From: Desulfovibrio sp.
GTDB taxonomy: Bacteria; Desulfobacterota; Desulfovibrionia; Desulfovibrionales; Desulfovibrionaceae
Direction: 5' to 3'
DNA: 5,723 bases
Assembly: GCA_031282465.1 (NCBI GenBank)
Contig: JAITDR010000032.1
Location: forward strand, 1 to 5,723
The position numbers were made by a program, and so were the translations under genes. Positions 1 through 4,722 of the stretch are shown here, piece after piece (the first letter of the stretch is position 1; the number at the start of each line of letters is the position of its first letter). The notes under the pieces were generated by a model that saw nothing but the letters and a program-made list of their open reading frames with translations, did not search any database and was not told the DNA's origin.

Positions 1-3000
1 TCGCGGTATTCGCTTTCAAACACGACGGCATGCTGTTCCTCGTCCAGGTCGTCTTCGGCCCTGTGCAGGTTTGCGAGCATGGTATCCATGTAGTCCAGAT
101 GGCGGAAGTCTATCGTATCGCCGCCCGAGAAGTCGTTGATGACGGTCTTGCCGCTTTGGATTGCGGTCTGGTCCATGACGAAGACGTCTTTGCCGTCGCC
201 GCCGTACACAATATTGTCGCCTTCGCCCAGGTGGACGATATTGGCCCCGCTGCCGAGATGGACGACATTGTCGCCGGCCCCGGTGTTGATGAGGTTGTTC
301 CCGTCGCCCGCAAAAATGGTGTCGTTGCCTGCGTCGCCGCTGATGGTGTCGTTGCCCGCGCCGCCGTAAATCAGGTCGTCGCCCGTCCCGCCGTGCAGGA
401 CATCGTCGCCGTCGCCGCCGTAAATGGTGTCGTTGCCGCCCTGACCGAATATTGTGTCGTTGCCCGTCCCGCCCGTGAGCAGGTCGTCCCCGCCGCGCGG
501 CAGGCCGTCCGGGCCTGTGACCGTATCGCTTTGCCCCAACAGGTCGGCGTTCTCCCTGATAAAGGACTGCATCTCGCCCGAGGTCACGGCGCTTACATCG
601 CCGCCGTGCAGGGTCTGGGCCAAATAGGCCTGGACGATGGACAGCGAAGCCCCGTCGGACAGATCGCTCCCCGGCGTCCATGCGGCATGGCCTTCTCCCT
701 TGAACCAGTCATGGCCCGGATCAAGCAGAAAGTCGGCGTTCAGGGCATCACCGAAGATCAAGGCATCCCCGCCGGCTCCGCCGGCGACTGCATCATTGCC
801 GACGCCTGCCGGATCCGCAAGGAGAGATGCGGCCGCCAGTGCCGCCTGCAGATCCGCGGCGTTGCTTATGGACTGCGCGCCGCCCGTGTTGTCCAACTGA
901 TTCAAGAACTCCAAAGGCTTGCCGTCGATGTTGATGCCGATAGCGTTGACGTCGACCTTGCCGCCCAGAGAGTTCACAAGCGCGTTGTAAGCGTCTTCGG
1001 CATTGGCGTATTCCTGGGGGCCGGCGTTGTTGCCGTCGCCTGCGTAGACGCTGTTGGTGCCCGGCAGATTGCTCCATTTGCCTGCGCCTGCCGCCTGCTG
1101 GAAAATCCCCTTGTCGCTGATACGGTAGGCGGCACCTGCGGCATCGGGCAACACCCGGCCCGCGGCATCGAAATAGACCTCGGGATAGTGGAAGTCGTTG
1201 TTGCTGCTTACGCCGCCGACCGTACCCGTCTGCGCATAGCGGTTGTAGACGCCCGCAAAGTCGGGCGGGGCGCTGAGGGTGACGCCGTCTTTCGTTGTAT
1301 AATCCCGATAATAGTGCGTGGGTTCGCCGTCGGTGATGAAATAGGCCGCGTTCTTGTAGCCTGCATAGGCCGGGTCGGCGGTCTGCGCGGTAAACCATGA
1401 GTGCGCGGTATTCAGTGCCGCTTCATAGTTGGTGCCGTCCGACGCCTGCATGTTCAGTATCTTGCCGATCAGGTCGCCGCCGGTCCAAGTCACATCGCCT
1501 TTCACGGGTATCCAGGCGCCGGTATTGCCCGCGCGGTACTCCAGCGTATTCGTGGTGCCGTTGAAATGGAAAGAATACGCGTTGCTGTCCGCCGTTATCG
1601 CCCCGTTGCCGTCCACGCCCACAGTGATCTCGGTATCGCCGATCTTCACCGTGCCGACGCTCCCGTTGTGTTGCCTGAGGTCCGTCCAGGTTTTGAGGTC
1701 TCCGGACGTCAAGTCGTTGTCCTGGAAGGAATAGGATACGCCGTTGGCAAAGCCTATGATGCCCAGATTGACCCGGCCTTCATAGTTCGCGTACTGCTCC
1801 ACCAGACCGGCCAAGGCCAGCTTGGCCGCGGCAAAGCCGTTGTCCTTCATGCTGCCGGAAGTATCCATGATGACGGCCAGATTGTAATCCTGGTAGGAGG
1901 TGGTGAATCCCACACCGCCCGGATCGGCCACAAGGATGTCGCTCCCGCCGCCTCCGTCCAGTTTGTCGGTACCGTCGTCGCCGGAGGAACCGATCAGCAG
2001 TTTGTCCGGAATGATGTCTATGTTCAGGGCGGCCGCATCGTCACCGCCTGTCCCCGTAAGCGTGTAGCTGAAGGTGTCGCGCAGGGATTCGCTGCCCGGC
2101 GCGTTTGAGGCATAGAGCGCCTTGACCTGCGGATTGGCGCCGTCCACGGCGTAGTCGTAAGTGCCGTCGGCATGGATGGTCAACTGCCCGTATTTGCCGG
2201 AAACCACTATATTGCCTTCCGCGTCGCGCGTACCCGCGCCTGCGCCGCTTGCATCGGAAACGCCTCCCTCTCCGTCCGGGAGCAGGTCGTTGTCTGTCAG
2301 ACTGCCGCGGATGATTTGCGTGCCGTGTTCGTAGACCACGCCCGCATCGTCAACGGCCTGAGGGGGCTCGGGTATCGGCGGTTCCGGCGGTGTCGGCGGT
2401 TCCGGCGGTGTCGGCGGTTCCGGCGGCGTCGGCGGTTCCGGCGGCGTCGGCGGTTCCGGCGGCGTCGGCGGTTCCGGCGGCGTCGGCGGTTCCGGCGGTG
2501 TCGGTGGTTCCGGCGGCGTCGGTGGTTCCGGCGGCGTCGGTGGTTCCGGCGGCGTCGGTGGTTCCGGCGGTGTCGGTGGTTCCGGCGGCGTCGGTGGTTC
2601 CGGCGGCGTCGGTGGTTCCGGCGGTGTCGGTGGTGTCGGCGGTTCCGGCGGCGTCGGCGGTTCCGGCGGTGTCGGTGGTTCCGGCGGCGTCGGTGGTTCC
2701 GGTGGCGTCGGCGGTGTCGGCGGTTCAGGAGGTGTCGGCGGTTCCGGCGTATCCGGCGACTGCGGCGTCGGACCCGGTGGTGTCGGACCCGACGGCGTCG
2801 GCGGTTCCGGTGGTTGGGGGGTATCGGAGCTTGGGGAGTCCGGCCCCGGTACCGGCGGAGTCCCTGCTGCACGGGGACCGGAAGCATCCCCGCCGTCACC
2901 GCCTATCCCCCCGTCATATTCCCGCCGTTCGGAAGCGCGACCCCAGTGATCGGTACCCAGTTTACCGAGACGGTCCACGGTATCAATCAAATCGCCGGGG

Positions 3001-3347
3001 CTGTCGTTATACTCTCCGGTACCGCTGCCGCGCGCTCCCGAAGCGGCGGCAGCGCTTGTGTCTATATCGTGCAACGCCTCTGTAACGGCAATTAGCGCAC
3101 CGTCGGGCAGAACGAAGGACGGCAACACCGCAACATCGTTTGCGAAAAAGTCCGTAATGGTGACCGTGCCGCCGTTCAGGGCAAACACCAAATCGTTGCC
3201 GGAACGCGACGTCTCAGCGTCACCCGGCTCGAAAGGCAGCGCACAGACAGCGCCGGGAACGGCCTCCACAGAGATATTTCGGCCTTTTTCCGGCATGGGA
3301 ACATTGACAATCCGACCGGCCGGCCGGGAAGGCGGTACTTGCGACAT
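1..3347 (-). CDS. Large LapA-like RTX adhesin with proline-rich rod, VCBS-like and vWA domains (C-terminus cut by window edge)
   Basis: Reading the minus strand from the ATG at 3347 gives an uninterrupted frame of 1115 codons to the left edge. Residues 1-135 resemble the retention module of Desulfovibrio LapA/DvhA-type adhesins (TDFFAND at 65-71, LPSFVLPDG at 75-83, DRLGKLGTDHW at 125-135). Residues 160-330 are proline-rich, with PPEPPT repeats at about 199-324. Residues 331-446 look like a VCBS/cadherin-like domain (AVDDAG start, GQLTIHADGTYDY, DTFSYTLTG). A vWA domain follows with DTSGS at 495-499, T639 and D673. RTX-like GxGND motifs occur near 450-470 and 848-867, and a 12-unit nonapeptide array at 952-1059. 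There is no Sec signal, as expected for type I secretion. The predicted role is cell-surface attachment or biofilm formation. The start has only a weak GGGGA upstream; GTG and TTG codons lie 10-17 codons earlier in frame, but the N-terminus from this ATG fits the family. Only the last tens of residues, probably the secretion signal tail, seem to be missing. No transporter gene is visible. Confidence 0.93.
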   Translation of the reverse strand, partial: MSQVPPSRPAGRIVNVPMPEKGRNISVEAVPGAVCALPFEPGDAETSRSGNDLVFALNGGTVTITDFFANDVAVLPSFVLPDGALIAVTEALHDIDTSAAAASGARGSGTGEYNDSPGDLIDTVDRLGKLGTDHWGRASERREYDGGIGGDGGDASGPRAAGTPPVPGPDSPSSDTPQPPEPPTPSGPTPPGPTPQSPDTPEPPTPPEPPTPPTPPEPPTPPEPPTPPEPPTPPEPPTPPTPPEPPTPPEPPTPPEPPTPPEPPTPPEPPTPPEPPTPPEPPTPPEPPTPPEPPTPPEPPTPPEPPTPPEPPTPPEPPTPPEPPIPEPPQAVDDAGVVYEHGTQIIRGSLTDNDLLPDGEGGVSDASGAGAGTRDAEGNIVVSGKYGQLTIHADGTYDYAVDGANPQVKALYASNAPGSESLRDTFSYTLTGTGGDDAAALNIDIIPDKLLIGSSGDDGTDKLDGGGGSDILVADPGGVGFTTSYQDYNLAVIMDTSGSMKDNGFAAAKLALAGLVEQYANYEGRVNLGIIGFANGVSYSFQDNDLTSGDLKTWTDLRQHNGSVGTVKIGDTEITVGVDGNGAITADSNAYSFHFNGTTNTLEYRAGNTGAWIPVKGDVTWTGGDLIGKILNMQASDGTNYEAALNTAHSWFTAQTADPAYAGYKNAAYFITDGEPTHYYRDYTTKDGVTLSAPPDFAGVYNRYAQTGTVGGVSSNNDFHYPEVYFDAAGRVLPDAAGAAYRISDKGIFQQAAGAGKWSNLPGTNSVYAGDGNNAGPQEYANAEDAYNALVNSLGGKVDVNAIGINIDGKPLEFLNQLDNTGGAQSISNAADLQAALAAASLLADPAGVGNDAVAGGAGGDALIFGDALNADFLLDPGHDWFKGEGHAAWTPGSDLSDGASLSIVQAYLAQTLHGGDVSAVTSGEMQSFIRENADLLGQSDTVTGPDGLPRGGDDLLTGGTGNDTIFGQGGNDTIYGGDGDDVLHGGTGDDLIYGGAGNDTISGDAGNDTIFAGDGNNLINTGAGDNVVHLGSGANIVHLGEGDNIVYGGDGKDVFVMDQTAIQSGKTVINDFSGGDTIDFRHLDYMDTMLANLHRAEDDLDEEQHAVVFESEYR
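171..494 (-). repeat. RTX nonapeptide calcium-binding array (12 units)
   Basis: Twelve consecutive 9-residue units at 952-1059 run from GGDDLLTGG to DGKDVFVMD. Units 1-7 fit the GGxGxDxUx consensus (TGNDTIFGQ, GGNDTIYGG, DGDDVLHGG) that folds into a calcium-loaded parallel beta-roll. Units 8-11 are degenerate (DGNNLINTG, AGDNVVHLG, SGANIVHLG, EGDNIVYGG). The following sequence, VINDFSGGDTIDF, is the usual start of the type I secretion C-terminal target region. Secretion through an ABC/MFP/TolC-type exporter and folding in extracellular calcium are inferred from the family. Confidence 0.93.
873..1895 (-). other. Expanded von Willebrand factor A domain with complete MIDAS
   Basis: Residues about 485-825 contain the metal-ion-dependent adhesion site: DxSxS as D495-T-S-G-S499 after the hydrophobic strand LAVIM, the Thr at 639 in DGTNYEAAL, and the Asp at 673 in YFITDGEP. 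The final core strand is VDVNAIGIN, near residues 798-806. vWA domains bind ligands through a divalent cation held here, usually in about 180-200 residues. This one is about 340 residues because of inserts between DxSxS and Thr639 (about 546-625) and after Asp673 (about 677-785). Fusion of vWA to RTX repeats is known in type I secreted adhesins. Confidence 0.88.
2376..2735 (-). repeat. 18-bp minisatellite encoding PPEPPT repeats
   Basis: Nineteen 18-bp units, each reading CGGCGGTTCCGGCGGYGT or a close variant on the plus strand, encode Pro-Pro-Glu-Pro-Pro-Thr in the adhesin frame. Two 9-bp half-units (2628-2636 and 2709-2717, Pro-Pro-Thr) interrupt the array. A degenerate copy follows to about 2753. 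Variation is nearly all synonymous (CCG or CCA for Pro, ACG or ACA for Thr). The unit pattern of 2466-2537 recurs at 2637-2708 with one change, which points to block duplication. All units are multiples of 3 bp, so copy-number change would alter rod length without breaking the frame. A polyproline-II rod or spacer is the likely structure. Confidence 0.95.
2943..3347 (-). other. N-terminal retention module of the adhesin
   Basis: Residues 1-135 form a small beta-rich segment without a signal peptide. It is followed by a flexible Ala/Gly/Ser stretch (AAAASGARGSG at 99-109) and then a helical stretch ending KLGTDHW. In LapA-type adhesins the equivalent module plugs the TolC-like outer-membrane pore so the protein stays on the surface, and the periplasmic protease LapG cuts at a [T/A/P]AAG site to release it. 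The family match is from memory of Desulfovibrio homologues and is not a computed alignment. The exact AAG tripeptide is absent from the expected place: the four alanines are followed by Ser-Gly. Confidence 0.7.
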
Positions 3348-3402
3348 GGCGTTGTCCCCGTGGTTGAAAGTGTTCTCCTGCAACAAAGTCACGTTGCATT
3401 CG

Positions 3403-3430
3403 CTGCACAATTGCACAGTTGCACAGTTGC
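3403..3430. repeat. 8-bp tandem repeat in the adhesin leader
   Basis: The plus strand reads CTGCACAA, TTGCACAG, TTGCACAG, then TTGC: two perfect 8-bp copies flanked by one variant and a partial copy. If the promoter at 3452-3479 is right, the repeat lies about 15-43 nt inside the adhesin transcript, which would carry CUGUGCAA repeats. It could be a regulator binding site, an RNA element or a slippage-prone tract. No known operator was recognised. Confidence 0.7.
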
Positions 3431-3451
3431 GCCGCTTGACAAGTTTGCCTA

Positions 3452-3479
3452 ATGATAATCCTTCCTTTTGATAATGCAA
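3452..3479 (-). promoter_or_regulatory. Candidate sigma-70-type promoter for the adhesin
   Basis: On the minus strand TTGCAT (plus 3474-3479) and TATCAT (plus 3452-3457) lie 16 bp apart. They match the -35 consensus at 4 of 6 and the -10 at 5 of 6 positions, and sit in the only AT-rich patch of the intergenic region. Transcription would start near 3445, giving a leader of about 100 nt. This is consensus matching by eye only. Confidence 0.45.
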
Positions 3480-3650
3480 GAGATTATTTGTACAGCCCTC
3501 CGCACCTTTCGCGGCGGAAGTGTCGCACGGCAGGATTGCCTGACGTAAAGAAGAATGTTAATGCTTGGTTACGCAGGTGAGCGCAACGCGCCCCGGACAC
3601 CCCGGCGGGTTTTCGACGGACCCCCGGCGATGCCGCAGGGACTGTAACGC

Positions 3651-3677
3651 GGCGGAATACCGCCCGGCGCTTGCCGG
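3651..3677 (+). other. Two short GC-rich hairpins in the cheV leader
   Basis: GGCGG-AATA-CCGCC (3651-3664) and CCGGC-GCTT-GCCGG (3664-3677) are perfect 5-bp stems with 4-nt loops. They abut and share position 3664, so they would compete at that base. They end 14 nt before the cheV Shine-Dalgarno. There is no U-tract after them, so they do not look like terminators. They might tune cheV translation, or be by-products of high GC. Confidence 0.35.
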
Positions 3678-3691
3678 CGATGCACTGCCCG

Positions 3692-3698
3692 AAAAGGA
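3692..3698 (+). promoter_or_regulatory. Ribosome binding site of cheV
   Basis: AAAAGGA is followed by a 6-nt spacer and the ATG at 3705. This sets the cheV start and excludes the out-of-frame ATG at 3700. Confidence 0.8.
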
Positions 3699-3704
3699 TA
3701 TGCT

Positions 3705-4697
3705 ATGACCCAAACCAATATATTGCTTGATGCCGGCACCAATGAGCTTGAAATAGTTGAATTTTATCTGGATGAAGAAGGCTACCGCGGATACTACGGC
3801 GTCAATGTCGCCAAGGTCTTGGAAATCATCAGGATGCAGCCGGTTACCTCCATGCCGCAGATGCGGCACGCGGCGGTACTCGGAGCCTTTCCCCACCGCG
3901 ACGGCCGCGTGGTGCCCATGGTGGACCTTTCCTGCTATCTGGGCAAAAAAAGCGTGGGAAACCAAGAACCCAAAGTCATCGTCACCGAATTCAACAATGT
4001 CGTCACCGGCTTCTGCGTGTCCGGCGTCAACCGTATCCACCGCCTTAGTTGGCAGGCTGTGGAAGCCCCCGGCGAATTTTTGCAGCATACCAGCCGCAAT
4101 GCCGTGACCGGCGTGGTGCGGCTTGAAGGGCGCGTGCTGTTCATTCTGGATATGGAAGCCATCATCGGGGAGTTGAATCCCTCGCTGTCCATCCGACTCA
4201 ACCGCCCGTCCGGGGCGGACTACGACAACAGCACTGTTTTCACCGTGCTGCACGCGGACGATTCAGGCAATGTGCGCAATCTGGTCAAACAACTCCTTGA
4301 GCAAAGCGGGCGCTTCAAAGTTATTTCCGTACCCAACGGCGGAGAGGCCTGGGATCTGCTTTGCCGCCTGCGCGGCAAGGTGACGGAGGAGAAGCCGGTA
4401 ACCGCTTTCGTCAACGCGGTCATCTCGGATATCGAAATGCCCAGGCTGGACGGGCTTACCCTCTGCCGGCAAATCAAGGAAGACCCGGTGCTCAAAGTCC
4501 TGCCTGTCGCCCTGTTTTCCTCCCTGATTACGGACAAGTTGGAACACAAGGGCGAATCCGTGGGCGTGGACGCGCAGTTCGCCAAGCCCGACCTGCAGGT
4601 GCTGAGCGAAAAGGTCATGGAACTGGTTATGTTGAGCAGACAGGCGAAATACCAACCGAAATCCCCGGCGCATCTGTCGCAGCGCCGAGAGGCGTGA
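3705..4697 (+). CDS. cheV: Chemotaxis coupling protein CheV (CheW-like domain plus receiver)
   Basis: This 330-residue protein has the usual CheV length and order. Residues 1-165 form a CheW-like coupling domain that opens with ILLDAGTNELEIVEFYL, nearly the family signature, and includes YGVNVAKVLEII, VPMVDLSCYLG, VIVTEFN and LFILDMEAI. Residues 177-312 form a CheY-like receiver with the acidic pair D185-D186, phosphoacceptor D242 (ISDIEMPRLDG), S272 in the Thr/Ser switch position and K294 in AKPDL, so it should be phosphorylatable. CheV works at the inner face of the membrane in receptor arrays, coupling chemoreceptors to the kinase CheA; phosphorylation of the receiver by CheA adjusts that coupling in adaptation. 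The tail after residue 312 is short, basic and probably disordered. A good Shine-Dalgarno supports the start. It lies divergent from the adhesin, with a membrane-protein gene 25 bp downstream. No other chemotaxis gene is visible, as is common for stand-alone cheV paralogues. Confidence 0.96.
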   Translation: MTQTNILLDAGTNELEIVEFYLDEEGYRGYYGVNVAKVLEIIRMQPVTSMPQMRHAAVLGAFPHRDGRVVPMVDLSCYLGKKSVGNQEPKVIVTEFNNVVTGFCVSGVNRIHRLSWQAVEAPGEFLQHTSRNAVTGVVRLEGRVLFILDMEAIIGELNPSLSIRLNRPSGADYDNSTVFTVLHADDSGNVRNLVKQLLEQSGRFKVISVPNGGEAWDLLCRLRGKVTEEKPVTAFVNAVISDIEMPRLDGLTLCRQIKEDPVLKVLPVALFSSLITDKLEHKGESVGVDAQFAKPDLQVLSEKVMELVMLSRQAKYQPKSPAHLSQRREA

Positions 4698-4722
4698 GCA
4701 GGCGCCGGCACAGCGCGCAACC

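Larger units (their letters stand above)
3348..3704. other. Divergent intergenic region between the adhesin and cheV
   Basis: These 357 bp contain no convincing gene. From the adhesin side they hold the adhesin leader with an 8-bp tandem repeat, an AT-rich core at about 3441-3495 with promoter-like and operator-like motifs, and a GC-rich, hairpin-prone stretch at about 3575-3690 leading to the cheV ribosome binding site. I could not identify a strong plus-strand promoter for cheV. The best candidate, TTGATA at 3468-3473 with TACAGC at 3491-3496 and 17-bp spacing, is poor in the -10 box. Overlapping divergent promoters in the AT-rich core are likely. Confidence 0.75.

Noticed and set aside
30..1400. 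456-residue open frame on the plus strand, with another at 1401-2108
   Set aside because: These are antisense shadows of the adhesin. Their protein has no domain features, and the minus-strand frame carries RTX, vWA and MIDAS motifs continuously through the same DNA.
2376..2753. CRISPR-like array, because of regular repeats
   Set aside because: The units are contiguous 18-mers with no spacers and maintain a protein reading frame.
2172..3095. Plus-strand frames giving RRRRFRR-type and SAVPAA-type repeats
   Set aside because: They are translations of the 18-bp minisatellite in other frames. The PPEPPT frame is the one linked to recognisable domains on both sides.
3436..3459. Plus-strand promoter from perfect TTGACA (3436-3441) and GATAAT (3454-3459)
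   Set aside because: The spacing is only 12 bp, too short for a sigma-70 promoter. The next GATAAT at 3470 is too far from TTGACA.
3565..3660. c-di-GMP (GEMM) riboswitch or a tRNA, suggested by ACGCAGG and GGGTTTTCGA
   Set aside because: The conserved GEMM core and tetraloop receptor are missing, and no cloverleaf or acceptor stem can be built.
3664..3677. Rho-independent terminator before cheV
   Set aside because: The stem is short and is followed by GATGCACTGCCC with no T-tract.
3565..3680. Cobalamin riboswitch, suggested by GGACTGTAACGCGG at about 3639-3652
   Set aside because: Only this short piece resembles the conserved core. The AAAGGGAA/GGTG segment and the terminal B12 box are absent, and cheV is not a cobalamin gene.
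3558..4253. Minus-strand frame antisense to cheV
   Set aside because: It lies over an unmistakable CheV coding sequence and shows no independent motifs.
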